The position numbers and the translations under genes were made by a program. Positions 34,810 to 43,976 of a stretch of 64,000 bases of DNA are shown in pieces. The notes under the pieces are model-generated. The model saw nothing but the letters and a program-made list of their open reading frames with translations, was not told where the DNA came from and did not search any database. Positions within the stretch are counted from its first letter, which is position 1; the number at the start of each line of letters is the position of its first letter. The stretch comes from Paenibacillus wynnii (GTDB taxonomy: Bacteria; Bacillota; Bacilli; Paenibacillales; Paenibacillaceae), in NCBI RefSeq assembly GCF_030812855.1, contig NZ_JAUSTK010000026.1:1-64000 (forward strand). The letters are read 5' to 3'.

Positions 34810-35460
34810 TTAATATTTGCGCTGCAATCTGCGCTCCCATACTCGAATTCCATAGCTAAGCGGCACTGTAAGTACCAGGTAGAATATCGCTACAAAAATA
34901 TAAGTATCAAATGTCCGGTAGGTATCCGTGGAGATAATATCCGCAAAATACATAAGATCCATGCCGGCTACAAGTGTCAGTACCGACGAGTTCTTAATTA
35001 GATTAATGAACTGATTGCCTAGCGGTGGAATAACCAACTTAATCGCCTGAGGCAAAATAATATGAACCATCGTCTGAATATAGTTCAACCCGGATGAGCG
35101 CGCAGCCTCCATTTGACCCTTTGGAACGGCCATAATACCTGCACGAATAGCTTCTGCGATGAACGCAGAGGTGTACACAGCAAGACCGATCGTCCCCGCC
35201 GCAAACCCTTCAATTGAAAGACCCAGTGCAGAAGAACCATAATAAAAAACAAATACTACGAGCAGCAGCGGTATGTTACGAACAAACTCAACGAAGCCTG
35301 CCCCGAACCAACGGAGTCCTCTCACGGAAGAAATCCGGAATACAGCGATCAGAGCTCCCAGCAGGAAACTGCCAACCAAGGCAATTACACTGGACAGGAT
35401 CGTGTTATAAAAACCTTCCATATAGATGTCGAAATTACCGGTCAATATCGAGAAATCCAT
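34810..35460 (-). CDS. glnM: Glutamine ABC transporter permease GlnM
   Basis: A 216-residue polar amino acid permease, similar in plan to GlnP. FVEFVRNIPLLLVVFVFYYG and QMEAARSSGLNYIQTMVHII near residues 120-139 are the family signatures. It pairs with GlnP to form the membrane channel. The start at 35460 (MDFSILTG) has GGTAGGTG six bases upstream; a GTG nine bases earlier is less likely. A strong hairpin separates it from glnH upstream, which may lower its expression relative to the binding protein. Confidence 0.9.
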   Translation of the reverse strand: MDFSILTGNFDIYMEGFYNTILSSVIALVGSFLLGALIAVFRISSVRGLRWFGAGFVEFVRNIPLLLVVFVFYYGSSALGLSIEGFAAGTIGLAVYTSAFIAEAIRAGIMAVPKGQMEAARSSGLNYIQTMVHIILPQAIKLVIPPLGNQFINLIKNSSVLTLVAGMDLMYFADIISTDTYRTFDTYIFVAIFYLVLTVPLSYGIRVWERRLQRKY

Positions 35461-35527
35461 AGATGTCACCTACCTTTACTTATAAATAAAAAGCCTGCTC
35501 ATCTGTACATACCCTTACAGACAAACA

Positions 35528-35567
35528 CGAAAGGATGGCCGGCGGTATAACCCGTTCCATCCTTTCG
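35528..35567 (-). promoter_or_regulatory. Hairpin between glnH and glnM
   Basis: Perfect 11-base arms (CGAAAGGATGG / CCATCCTTTCG) enclose an 18-base loop, 40 bases after the glnH stop. There is no T-run, so it is more likely an mRNA-stability or partial attenuation element than a terminator. Such hairpins after binding-protein genes often raise their share of the message. Confidence 0.6.
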
Positions 35568-35607
35568 CTGAACCCATATGATTAGCATTCATTACGTTAG
35601 AGATCAA

Positions 35608-36420
35608 TTATTTAGTTGGAGCTTTACCAATCCATTTTTCGTAAATCTTATCATATTCGCCATTCGCTTTCAGTTCAGCTAGTGTATCATTAACTGCTTT
35701 AACTACATCTGTATTTCCCTTTTGCATTGCAATGCCGTATGGCTCATCGGTAAATGGCTCTCCTACTACCTCATAACCAGGATCTTGCGCAGCCATACCG
35801 TACAGAATAGCATCGTCAGTGGTAAGTGCATCACCTTTGCCGGCTTTAAGTGCACTAAATGCATCCTGGTAGTTATCAAATTCAAGCACCTTAATACCTT
35901 CTACCTTTTCTTTAATATTCTTAATCGAAGTCGAACCCTTAGAGCCCAGAATGGTTGTATCTTTGGTTGCATCCTGAATCCCTGTAATCGGGCTGCCCTT
36001 TTTCACCAGCAGCGATTGTCCAGCTTGGAAGTACACATCGGAGAAATCAACTTCCTTCTTGCGCTCTTCCGTAATAGTCATTGTAGCCACAATCATATCA
36101 ATTTCACCGTTATTCAACATCGGAATACGTGTCTTGGAAGTTACTTCCTTAAGTTCGATGGCATTCTCGTCACCCAGGATATGCTTAGCAATAGCCTTCG
36201 AGATGTCGATATCAAAACCTTCTACATTACCGGATGCAGGGTCCTTTAATCCGAAAAGCTTCGTGTCGAACTTCACACCAACAACCAGTTTTCCATGTTC
36301 TTTAATCTTAGAGATCGCATCTGAGCTTGCCGAATTATTTTTGTTTCCACAGCCGGCAAGTACAAGTAACGACACAACCATCATGACACTTAGCAGTTTT
36401 CCCAATTTGGACATTTTCAT
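35608..36420 (-). CDS. glnH: Glutamine-binding lipoprotein GlnH
   Basis: This 270-residue solute-binding protein of the polar amino acid family has a signal ending LLVLAGC with lipid-modified Cys24. The mature part has KLVVGVKFDTKLFGLKD, GFDIDISKAIAKHILG and MTITEERKKEVDFSDVYF, the ligand-binding signatures of this family. It delivers glutamine (or glutamate) to GlnM/GlnP. An AGGGAGG site precedes the start, 31 bases after glnQ. The substrate is assigned by homology of gene order and family, not by direct residue evidence. Confidence 0.9.
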   Translation of the reverse strand: MKMSKLGKLLSVMMVVSLLVLAGCGNKNNSASSDAISKIKEHGKLVVGVKFDTKLFGLKDPASGNVEGFDIDISKAIAKHILGDENAIELKEVTSKTRIPMLNNGEIDMIVATMTITEERKKEVDFSDVYFQAGQSLLVKKGSPITGIQDATKDTTILGSKGSTSIKNIKEKVEGIKVLEFDNYQDAFSALKAGKGDALTTDDAILYGMAAQDPGYEVVGEPFTDEPYGIAMQKGNTDVVKAVNDTLAELKANGEYDKIYEKWIGKAPTK

Positions 36421-36451
36421 TTGTAGTTCCTCCCTGATCCTTTTATATTTT

Positions 36452-37180
36452 TTAATGACTTAATACACGACTAAGAAAGGTCTGTGTACGTTCTTCTCGC
36501 GGGCTTGCAAAAAATTGTTCCGGTTCTGCTTCTTCTACAATCTGCCCCTGATCCATGAATATCACACGATCCGCTACCTCACGGGCAAAACCCATCTCAT
36601 GCGTAACGACAACCATCGTCATTCCTTCACGGGCTAACGCACGCATAACATCCAGCACTTCCCCGACCATTTCCGGATCAAGCGCCGAAGTCGGTTCGTC
36701 AAACAGCATGATTTTCGGTTTCATAGCAAGACCTCTCGCAATAGCTACACGCTGCTGCTGTCCACCGGATAATTGGGATGGATAGGCCTTCGCTTTATCT
36801 GCGATACCCACCTTCTCCAAGTAATACATAGCCGTCTTTTCAGCTTCTTCTTTAGATAGACCCAGCACCTTAATAGGCGCCAGTGTAATGTTATCGATTA
36901 CTCTTTTATGTGGGTATAGATTAAAATGCTGAAATACCATGCCGATATCTTTACGCAGCTTATTTATATCCGTCTTGCGGTCATTAACAGTTAAATTGTT
37001 AACCGTCAAATCACCGCTAGTAATCGTCTCCAGGCGGTTAATGCAGCGGAGCATAGTGCTTTTGCCGGATCCGGACGGACCCACCACTACAACCACTTCA
37101 CCTTCCTGAACATGCAGGTCTATACTTTTGAGTACGTGGAAATGTCCATAATGCTTTTCTACCTGATGAAAATCGATCAT
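36452..37180 (-). CDS. glnQ: Glutamine ABC transporter ATPase GlnQ
   Basis: This 242-residue ATPase powers the importer. Walker A is GPSGSGKST, the Q-loop is in [12 protein letters not shown], the signature is LSGGQQQR, Walker B with catalytic Glu is [12 protein letters not shown], and the switch His is in VVVTHEMGF. All motifs are intact. It is the first gene of the operon and starts with GGAGG seven bases upstream. The 270 bases before it hold the promoter, which I cannot place with confidence. Confidence 0.93.
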   Translation of the reverse strand: MIDFHQVEKHYGHFHVLKSIDLHVQEGEVVVVVGPSGSGKSTMLRCINRLETITSGDLTVNNLTVNDRKTDINKLRKDIGMVFQHFNLYPHKRVIDNITLAPIKVLGLSKEEAEKTAMYYLEKVGIADKAKAYPSQLSGGQQQRVAIARGLAMKPKIMLFDEPTSALDPEMVGEVLDVMRALAREGMTMVVVTHEMGFAREVADRVIFMDQGQIVEEAEPEQFFASPREERTQTFLSRVLSH

Positions 37181-37401
37181 CGCCAGGCCTCCTTCAATCT
37201 GTCAACTATAGTAACACCTAAAACTCACTTTATCTTAAAGACTATAAAAAACTACAAAAAACTATGAACAACCCAAATTTCTTATGTCATTTTCTTTTCA
37301 AAACGTGAGATATTTCATTTTCTTTTCTGCCTGATTAACGTTTTTTATCAGTCTCTTGTGACTTTTTGTGACATTCCTCTCTTGAAATCAAAAAAAAGAG
37401 C

Positions 37402-37435
37402 CTGTCCTTTCGTAGAATATTCTACGATAAGACAA
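37402..37435 (-). terminator. Terminator of the phosphate transporter operon
   Basis: A palindrome CGTAGAATATTCTACG extends on both sides to a stem of about 15 bases with two mismatches. On the minus strand a T-run follows (37389-37398). It lies 15 bases after the pit stop. Confidence 0.75.
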
Positions 37436-37449
37436 ACCCTGTCGAAGTT

Positions 37450-38439
37450 CTAGAAAAAGATTTTGAAGATCAATCCCGCCAACACAGCGCTGATCGGAAT
37501 GGTAATAAACCAAGTTACTACGATACGTCCGGCAACTCCCCACTTCACTGCGGAGAAACGCTTGGCTGAACCTACACCTAAAATCGCAGATGTAATGGCA
37601 TGTGTTGTACTCACGGGTAAATGCAACAACGTGGCTGAGAATATAACCGAAGCTGCAGAAATATCTGCCGCGAAACCGTTAATCGGTTCGATTTTGAAAA
37701 TTTTCGTTCCCATTGTCTTGATAATCTTCCAACCGCCAACGGAAGTACCAAGTGCCATTGCTGTAGCAGCGGAAATCTTAACCCACAACGGAACTTCCAT
37801 AGAGTCCAGATTACCTGAAGTCACCAGTGCAAAGGTAATGATCCCCATTGCCTTCTGCGCATCATTTGTACCATGAGTAAAGGCTTGGAATGCAGCAGTA
37901 ATGATCTGCATCGAACGGAACCCTTTATTTACCGTATGCGGACTGCGTTTGGCGAAGATCCACTTCAAGATGGTCATCACAACATATCCAATCGCAAAGG
38001 CAATTAGCGGTGAGAGTACCAAGCCCAGCACAATATCCTTGAAGCCGGCCCATTTGATATGGTCAGAACCTGCGCCCACGAAGACCGCACCCGCTAATGA
38101 CCCAATCAGTGCATGCGAGGAGGAAGAAGGAATACCAAACCACCATGTAGCCAAGTTCCAGATAATTGCAGCGATCAAAGTCGCAATAACAATCTCAATT
38201 CCGTTATCCAACAAGGCGGGGTCGGTTATGCTTCCGCCAATTTTTTTGGCTACGCCTGTAAACAGCAATGCCCCGATAAAATTCATGGAAGCCGCCATTA
38301 CAATTGCAGTTCGCGGGGTTAGCGCCCGCGTAGAGACAGAGGTAGCGATTGCGTTAGCTGTGTCATGAAATCCATTGATGAAGTCAAACGCAAGCGCGAG
38401 AAATATAACTAAGCCTAGCACAAATAATGATGTATCCAT
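37450..38439 (-). CDS. pit: Low-affinity inorganic phosphate transporter (Pit)
   Basis: This 329-residue, multi-pass membrane protein carries the paired family signature: FDFINGFHDTANAIATSVST near residues 19-38 and FQAFTHGTNDAQKAMGII near 190-207. These two halves face each other in the transporter. It moves phosphate as a metal-phosphate complex with protons. It lies 13 bases after a DUF47 gene, the usual companion in Firmicutes. The ATG follows an AGGGG site. Confidence 0.92.
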   Translation of the reverse strand: MDTSLFVLGLVIFLALAFDFINGFHDTANAIATSVSTRALTPRTAIVMAASMNFIGALLFTGVAKKIGGSITDPALLDNGIEIVIATLIAAIIWNLATWWFGIPSSSSHALIGSLAGAVFVGAGSDHIKWAGFKDIVLGLVLSPLIAFAIGYVVMTILKWIFAKRSPHTVNKGFRSMQIITAAFQAFTHGTNDAQKAMGIITFALVTSGNLDSMEVPLWVKISAATAMALGTSVGGWKIIKTMGTKIFKIEPINGFAADISAASVIFSATLLHLPVSTTHAITSAILGVGSAKRFSAVKWGVAGRIVVTWFITIPISAVLAGLIFKIFF

Positions 38440-38452
38440 AGTTTAGAGCCCC

Positions 38453-39070
38453 TTATGAGTTGCGCATGATGATTGATTCCAACATGTTGGCAACATCTTC
38501 GCATTTATCGGTAGTTGTCTCCAACCGTTCGTAAAGCTCTTTGCGCTTAATCAGCTCAATAGGGTCTTTTACTTTTTCGAACAATTCTTTCGTACAAATC
38601 CTCAGAACTTCATCGCCTTGGTTCTCCAGATCATTCAGACGAATGGTATACTCCCGGATAGCCAGCAGTTTCTTCTGGGACAGCAAGTGAATAGCCTTTT
38701 GGATTTCATACGCGGACTGACGCAGAATTTCTGCAAACTGGATGATATACTCATCCGCGTCAAGCAAGTTATACATATAGAAGCGCGAGGCTGAAGCCTC
38801 CAGGCCGTCGATGACATCGTCCATACTTGTGGTGAGGTCCATTATATCGTCACGTTCTAGTGGCGTAATGAACGTTTTGTTTAATTCTTTAATGATGGTG
38901 TGCGTGTAAGAATCACATTGCGATTCGTACTTCTTCATCTCTCCGGCAAAAATCTCCACATTCTCCTTGAGAGTGGAAATATTCTGAGCGAAGTAGTCTG
39001 CCGCTTGGACAATTGTATCCGCCATGTTTTCGAGCGTCTCAAAAAAAATGTCCTTTTTTCTCAACTTCAT
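38453..39070 (-). CDS. DUF47 family, PhoU-like Pit accessory protein
   Basis: A 205-residue all-helical cytoplasmic protein. Its N-terminus (MKLRKKDIFFETLENMADT) and the acidic segments DDIMDLTTSMDDVIDGLEAS and TTDKCEDVANMLESI fit the DUF47/YkaA family, relatives of PhoU that regulate or couple to Pit transporters, probably through bound metal ions at the acidic patches. It is the first gene of a two-gene operon with pit. No membrane segment is seen. Confidence 0.85.
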   Translation of the reverse strand: MKLRKKDIFFETLENMADTIVQAADYFAQNISTLKENVEIFAGEMKKYESQCDSYTHTIIKELNKTFITPLERDDIMDLTTSMDDVIDGLEASASRFYMYNLLDADEYIIQFAEILRQSAYEIQKAIHLLSQKKLLAIREYTIRLNDLENQGDEVLRICTKELFEKVKDPIELIKRKELYERLETTTDKCEDVANMLESIIMRNS

Positions 39071-39428
39071 CTAATTTAAACCCCTTTACGTAAATTCACA
39101 GCGAAAAACCAGTCTCATTCATATGTAAACAGCATGAAAATGAATGACAACCTTTGTTATCTTATCATATCCGATACATGGATGTAACCATTAGAAATGA
39201 ACTTTTTGACACTATCTTAACATTTGGCAGTATCTGCGAAAACAATTCGCATATTCAGCAAATATTGGAATTTAACGGAAATGTTTTGAGGGTAATTTAT
39301 TTACTGTTTACTCTTCCCCATACACTTATTCTTAACCACTCACTCCCCTCTTGATGCACGAACACGTATGGATACCTGCTCAAAATGAATGCGTAAGGTA
39401 TACGTACTCAGCGGCCGCTATTTACCTG
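39071..39428. other. Gap upstream of the DUF47-pit operon; no gene
   Basis: About 360 bases, AT-rich near the operon start. It must hold the operon promoter on the minus strand, but no clear -35/-10 pair stands out. A 66-codon plus-strand frame at 39154-39354 has no ribosome binding site and no recognisable content. Confidence 0.4.
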
Positions 39429-39580
39429 TAATGCACTTTACACTTTATTCGGCTCCTGTAGCTCGTTTCCGCTCATTATAATGCACTTTTACACTTTATC
39501 CGGCTCCGGTAGCTCGATTCCGCTCATTATAATGCACTTTTACACTATATCCAGCTCCGGTAGTTCGTTTCTCGGCTATA
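39429..39580. repeat. 51-bp tandem repeat, three copies
   Basis: Three head-to-tail copies of 50, 51 and 51 bases begin TAATGCACTTTTACACTTTA, then have TCCGGCTCCGGTAGCTCG and end CCGCTCATTA. The third copy is more diverged. It lies in the gap between yerB and the DUF47 operon. The 51-base period equals the commonest spacing of the palindrome quartets elsewhere in the window. Confidence 0.9.
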
Positions 39581-39689
39581 AATAGTCCAGTATTCATAAA
39601 TAGAGGCATCTGTGTCCGCACAGCGTACTTATCGAGCGTTTTATAGACAATAAGGGACCTGGAGTCCGCATAGCATACTTCACCGATCT

Positions 39690-39775
39690 AAGTCTTGCTG
39701 CAACAGCGGACGGAAGTCCAAATCTTCTCGGTAGTGCCCCCAAGCCTTAAGTTAATATCTTAAGTTCATCTTATA
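39690..39775 (-). repeat. Dispersed GGACTTCCG element, inverted copy
   Basis: Read on the minus strand from just after the yerB stop, this segment gives TAAGATGAACTTAAGATATT, then ACTACCGAGAAGATTTGGAC, then TTCCGTCCGCTGTTG. It aligns over its whole length, with about ten changes, to 44970-45057 on the plus strand. Both copies lie directly downstream of a gene in the sense direction. Confidence 0.85.
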
Positions 39776-39778
39776 TAA

Positions 39779-40870
39779 TTACTTTTGCGGCTGACCGTAC
39801 GTTACATGGTTGCTGAAGGTTGGAGCATTCGGAACAATTAAAAAGTGTGTGACTCCCGGATATAACAGCGCTTCCTGTCCGTCCTTAACAAACCGGATCA
39901 CATCGTTTGGTTTCCGCGTCCATCTGCCCTTAATAGCTTGTCCGCGTTGAAAAAGCACAGCCTCTCCGCCTAGTTCAACATCGATCTGGAGCCGTCCCAC
40001 CTCATCAAGCACCTTATGATCAGCGCCCAGAACGATTACATTCGCAGCCTCAACCGGATTGTTATTATTCAAATCCATGTGCGGCTTTCCGTTCACCCAT
40101 CTTAGATACGTCCGTCGTTCGGAATCATATTTGTAGTCTAGGCTGTAGCTTTTGAGAAGAAAATAAACATTGAATTCGGTAGCAGCTTCCCCGCCGAGCG
40201 GTACATAATCCGGATTGTTGAACGAGTACGTTGGAACCTTAGTTTCCTTGGCATAACCCAGCTTGTCCGCACCTTCCCGGAGTTTGTCTGCATTGCTGTA
40301 AAGGTTATGGGGAGCTTTCCGACTCTTATCCCGCCAGAAATACGCACTGGCCCGGCCAATCTCATCCATATCCTCTTTTTTGTCTTTCTGTAAAATGGCA
40401 TACGCTGCCTGACTGCCGCCAGCATGCACGGTCACTCCGCCATAGCTTTCCCCGAGATCAATCAGGTAGGGACGGATACTTCGGATCGGCCCGATCTTGA
40501 CAACCCCTGTATGACTTTGGAAGATTCCGATCAATCGTGTAACCCCGCCTTCGGCAAGCACCTCATATAGAATGTCAGCTTCACTTATTCCCGACTGAGG
40601 CCGAGCGGCAGGAGCATTATTAATCATGACAGATAAGGGCCGCGGGAGTACGGAATCTGTAACAGCAAGTCCCGTAAGGCCGGAAACCGAGGCTGCAGTA
40701 GGGTCTGCAGTAGGTGAGGATTGTGGAGAGACGACTGGCAGCGGAGCCGCTGAAGGCTCAACTGTCGGGACAATGTTAGGGTTAGCAGTCTGGGATCCGC
40801 AGGCGGAGAGCAGTAGAGTCGTAACAATAAGGCCGGTAATAAGGGGGGGAAACGAGCGATTTACTTTCAT
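39779..40870 (-). CDS. yerB: YerB-like DUF3048 lipoprotein
   Basis: This 363-residue secreted lipoprotein has the lipobox LLLSAC with Cys24, a Ser/Pro-rich linker, and a DUF3048 body: RPLSVMINNAPAARPQSGIS, then ADILYEVLAEGGVTRLIGIF, and a C-terminal part with YGGVTVHAGGSQAAY. The same family includes B. subtilis YerB, whose role is not known to me. The start at 40870 has AAAGGAGG ten bases upstream; the frame extends to 40933 without another site. It stands alone and is followed at once by a dispersed repeat. Confidence 0.85.
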   Translation of the reverse strand: MKVNRSFPPLITGLIVTTLLLSACGSQTANPNIVPTVEPSAAPLPVVSPQSSPTADPTAASVSGLTGLAVTDSVLPRPLSVMINNAPAARPQSGISEADILYEVLAEGGVTRLIGIFQSHTGVVKIGPIRSIRPYLIDLGESYGGVTVHAGGSQAAYAILQKDKKEDMDEIGRASAYFWRDKSRKAPHNLYSNADKLREGADKLGYAKETKVPTYSFNNPDYVPLGGEAATEFNVYFLLKSYSLDYKYDSERRTYLRWVNGKPHMDLNNNNPVEAANVIVLGADHKVLDEVGRLQIDVELGGEAVLFQRGQAIKGRWTRKPNDVIRFVKDGQEALLYPGVTHFLIVPNAPTFSNHVTYGQPQK

Positions 40871-41011
40871 TAACGGGTTCTTCCTCCTTTGAAGGTATTG
40901 CACTTCCTTCCATTTAATCATAGCCTGCCCCATTTGTCTTGATTATGAAGCAACGGATATTAAAACAGGGCATAGCCTAAGTATCCGGCCATACCCTGCA
41001 TTATCTTTTAT

Positions 41012-41788
41012 TTAATCCAGCATCCAACAGTTCAGACTCAGCGTTCCGTATTGATAGGCTTGAATCATTCGCTGGGCCCGCCTTCCTTCATCTGCTGTAC
41101 CCATGGCGTAAAAGAGCGGAACGAAATGCTCTCTACCGTAGGAGGGAACCGCTTCACGGACATGCGGTGCTTTCTTCTCGTACGCAAACAGTGAAGGTAA
41201 GTCCCAGGCCTCCAAGGCCTTGGCAATCCATTCATCAAAGCTTAGCGCCCAGTCTTCGGGTTGATCCTTCTCATTCAGCAGCCTTAGATTGTGAATCAAT
41301 CCTCCGCTTCCAATGAACAATATCCCTTCGTCCCGCAACGGTGCTAACATCCGCCCGATCTCATACTGCTCACTGGGAGAACGGAGCGAATCCACGGATA
41401 ATGCAACTACCGGGATATCGGCTTTAGGAAACATTTTTTGCAAAATCACCCATACACCATGATCCAACCCCCGCCCAAGAATGGGTTGATGGGCCAAATT
41501 ATGCTTCTTAAACAACTCGCAAATTCTGCGGCTAAGAAGAGGATCACCAGGGGCCGGATAAGCTAGTTCATACATTTCATCAGGGAAGCCATAGAAATCA
41601 TGTTGTGCTTCATGTTGTCCATCCACCGTAACCAACTGCTCGGGGCTGTCCCAATGTGCTGAGAATACTACGATGCCTCGGGGCAATGGAAGATCCTGAC
41701 CAAGCCTTGTAAGGAAACGAGTATAATCATTATCCTCCAGGGCAAGCAAAGGGGATCCATGCGCGATAAAAAATGCCGGTAATTTCAT
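41012..41788 (-). CDS. DODA-type extradiol ring-cleavage dioxygenase
   Basis: This 258-residue enzyme of the LigB superfamily (YgiD/DODA branch) starts PAFFIAHGSPLLALEDNDY, with an early metal-binding His, and has VVFSAHWDSPEQ near residue 42, HDFYGFPDEMYELAYPAPG and LGRGLDHGVWVIL with its conserved His. Such proteins open aromatic rings such as DOPA in plants and E. coli; the bacterial substrate is often unknown. The metal ligands look intact. The gene is monocistronic between yerB and an alpha/beta hydrolase gene. Confidence 0.88.
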   Translation of the reverse strand: MKLPAFFIAHGSPLLALEDNDYTRFLTRLGQDLPLPRGIVVFSAHWDSPEQLVTVDGQHEAQHDFYGFPDEMYELAYPAPGDPLLSRRICELFKKHNLAHQPILGRGLDHGVWVILQKMFPKADIPVVALSVDSLRSPSEQYEIGRMLAPLRDEGILFIGSGGLIHNLRLLNEKDQPEDWALSFDEWIAKALEAWDLPSLFAYEKKAPHVREAVPSYGREHFVPLFYAMGTADEGRRAQRMIQAYQYGTLSLNCWMLD

Positions 41789-41874
41789 AGGGTGCCAACC
41801 TCCATAACCCAGTTTATGGCCTGCACCTATATTTTACAGCTTCTGTTCGATGAATGCGAGTGGAGGACAAGCCA

Positions 41875-42705
41875 TTAGATCATCCAATTTTGCCACTCCT
41901 GTTGGAGATGCTCCTGTTGGTTCATCCAATCGATCGTCCGCTTGAGTACTTGCTCCTGTGCAGGGCCTGAGGAGAAGGTATGATCAGCCTGAAATATAAT
42001 TTCCTTATCGCACCGTCCCTCCGGGCGGGTCCAGAATAGCTTCTGGTACAGGAAGGCATAATCTACCGGAATGACATCATCAGATGTACCATGGATGACA
42101 AGTACATCACCGCCAAATTTGCCGGTTTCCTGAAACGGCTGAAAGGCCGCCAATGAATTAAAATAAGCGGGCGTAAAGGTGTAACCTGCATGGTCGGCCG
42201 ACCCGCTCTTTACGGCTGTGTCATAGGCTTCCCGTCCCACAATTTTCACGATATCATTAAAGGGGTAGCCTACAGCTGACCAGAGCACGAGATTCTTAAC
42301 CCGACGATCCCGAACGGCTGTCAGCAAGGCAACCGCACCGCCTAGACTATGGCCAATCAGCGTCACACGGGTAGGATCTACATCACCGGCGCTGAGTCCG
42401 TAATCAAGCACGGCCTTGGTCTGGGCAATCAGAGATTCCATATCCTCACTGCCATAATTACCGGTACTCTCCCCGCAGCCGATATAATCAAACCGGATAA
42501 CCAAATATCCTTCCTGTGCCAGTTCACGGGCGGCTTTAACAAAGATACGGTCCACACCGATCCGGCTGCCGATAAACCCGTGGCAAATCACTGCCAACGG
42601 TACTCGATCCTTGCAGCGCCCAGAAGTACTCTTTTCTTTAGTAGGATAATGTATACTTGCCGTCAGCTCTTGGTGATTATGCCGGATTACAATCGACCGC
42701 TCCAC
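41875..42705 (-). CDS. Alpha/beta hydrolase, serine-aminopeptidase-like
   Basis: This 276-residue cytoplasmic hydrolase of the S33/Hydrolase_4 type has the oxyanion region VICHGFIGSRIGVDRIF, the nucleophile elbow LIGHSLGGAV with Ser near residue 119, Asp in VIHGTSDDVIPVDYA, and His in FQADHTFSSGP. The catalytic triad is complete. Likely substrates are esters or short acyl compounds; nothing in the context narrows it. A good start lies at 42705 and the message probably stands alone. Confidence 0.85.
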   Translation of the reverse strand: MERSIVIRHNHQELTASIHYPTKEKSTSGRCKDRVPLAVICHGFIGSRIGVDRIFVKAARELAQEGYLVIRFDYIGCGESTGNYGSEDMESLIAQTKAVLDYGLSAGDVDPTRVTLIGHSLGGAVALLTAVRDRRVKNLVLWSAVGYPFNDIVKIVGREAYDTAVKSGSADHAGYTFTPAYFNSLAAFQPFQETGKFGGDVLVIHGTSDDVIPVDYAFLYQKLFWTRPEGRCDKEIIFQADHTFSSGPAQEQVLKRTIDWMNQQEHLQQEWQNWMI

Positions 42706-42826
42706 GCTTGTTCCTCCCTTTTGCCTTCATTTATTTTAAATTATAATTATTCCGATTAATTTAGTATGGATTATATTCTAATAGTATCTTTTCTGAAGTC
42801 ATGCTGTCAATAAGAAAATAGAAAAA

Positions 42827-42855
42827 CCCCTTTTGTTCACCGGGAACAAAAGAGG
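42827..42855 (-). terminator. Terminator after the small acidic gene
   Basis: CCTCTTTTGTTC and its partner form a stem with a short loop, followed on the minus strand by GGGGTTTTT. It begins 28 bases after the stop of the 69-residue gene. Confidence 0.7.
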
Positions 42856-42882
42856 TGAGTACCCTCACCCTCTTATAGGGCT

Positions 42883-43092
42883 TTACTCGTAGCTTCTATG
42901 GAACATATCATGTGTCTTCTGTCTTCCATCCCAAGACTTAAGCCACTCCTCCGGGCTACCGGGAGCACATTCCCATAAACAGGATTCGTTCTTTGCTGCA
43001 TCCTCACTAGACTCATCCAGCTGATCACCGGTAATCATATCAGGAGTAACACCTACGTCCGTTCCGTTCACCTCAAACTCATTTTGTTCCAT
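42883..43092 (-). CDS. Small acidic hypothetical protein
   Basis: A 69-residue, strongly acidic protein (MEQNEFEVNGTDVGVTPDMI, then ESCLWECAPGSPEEWLKSW). It is not recognised. The frame ends in front of a good terminator and has a GGAGG about fifteen bases upstream, rather far. The two Cys in CLWEC are the only possible functional residues visible. Support comes from the terminator and codon pattern; it may still be a chance frame. Confidence 0.5.
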   Translation of the reverse strand: MEQNEFEVNGTDVGVTPDMITGDQLDESSEDAAKNESCLWECAPGSPEEWLKSWDGRQKTHDMFHRSYE

Positions 43093-43271
43093 AAGTATTC
43101 CGCCTACCTCCAGGGTTGTGCCTATATTTTTTCAGACTTCTATTAGTGTTCACTTTTCGATCAGGATTATGCATTAGTTGAGCTTGTCCTTGCACGACCT
43201 GTCGAGCAACCGTATACTCTTGTGTAAAGGCCGTGTGATTCTTATCGATACTGGAGGTTTACCTTTACGTT

Positions 43272-43934
43272 ATGAAAGTAAAAGAAATGATTAAGGAAAA
43301 TAACCGCTTGCGGGAACAAATGACACCGTTTAATCGTTCTTATCTTGAAGATATGATTTTGGTTCTACGGGCAAGCAGAGTGGACTCCCTGCGAACAGAG
43401 GAACTGCTGCTAGAGGCTGCTCAGCAAATACTTCAGGCACAGAAAAAAGGGAAAACTGCTACTCAGGTCTTCGGCAACGATCCGCAAGCCTATTTCAAGG
43501 AAGTAATAGAAAGCACTCCCTCCCGTCCCGCTCGCAGTAAATTGAATTATTACCTGATGATTCCTTGGACAGCCTTTACCTTATTATTCGGTATCATGGC
43601 CATCGTCAGCTTCATATCAGAGTGGACTACGGGATCAACGGGTATGTTCAGTCAGATTAGTCTGTTCACGCTACTTTCTGTTGGCTTAGGTTCTATAGTA
43701 TTTATTGAAATGATTATGAAATGGATGGCATCCTTGTCTGATACCGATGCTCCCCAAGTGGGCAAATTCGATATCAAGGCTTTTGGTGTCTATATAGGTA
43801 TCGCAGTTGTTGTCATTTATGCAGGTCTATATCTAAGTCAACTGTTTCCGCCTTTTCCCATATCCCCCTGGGTCAGCCTGATTGTGTCCACCGCCGGTTT
43901 AATTGGACTAAAATTCATATTCCTTAAGAAATAA
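43272..43934 (+). CDS. DUF1129-like membrane protein
   Basis: This 220-residue protein has a soluble N-terminal half (NNRLREQMTPFNRSYLEDMI, then LLLEAAQQILQAQKKGKTAT, FGNDPQAYFKEVI) and four hydrophobic segments in the second half. The first half matches the pattern of DUF1129 family proteins, of unknown function. GGAGG lies 13 bases before the ATG. The secreted protein that follows starts 42 bases later, so they may be one unit. Confidence 0.7.
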   Translation: MKVKEMIKENNRLREQMTPFNRSYLEDMILVLRASRVDSLRTEELLLEAAQQILQAQKKGKTATQVFGNDPQAYFKEVIESTPSRPARSKLNYYLMIPWTAFTLLFGIMAIVSFISEWTTGSTGMFSQISLFTLLSVGLGSIVFIEMIMKWMASLSDTDAPQVGKFDIKAFGVYIGIAVVVIYAGLYLSQLFPPFPISPWVSLIVSTAGLIGLKFIFLKK

Positions 43935-43976
43935 TATCCGCATTCCATTCCGGGAATAGGGAGGAATCAATTAATA

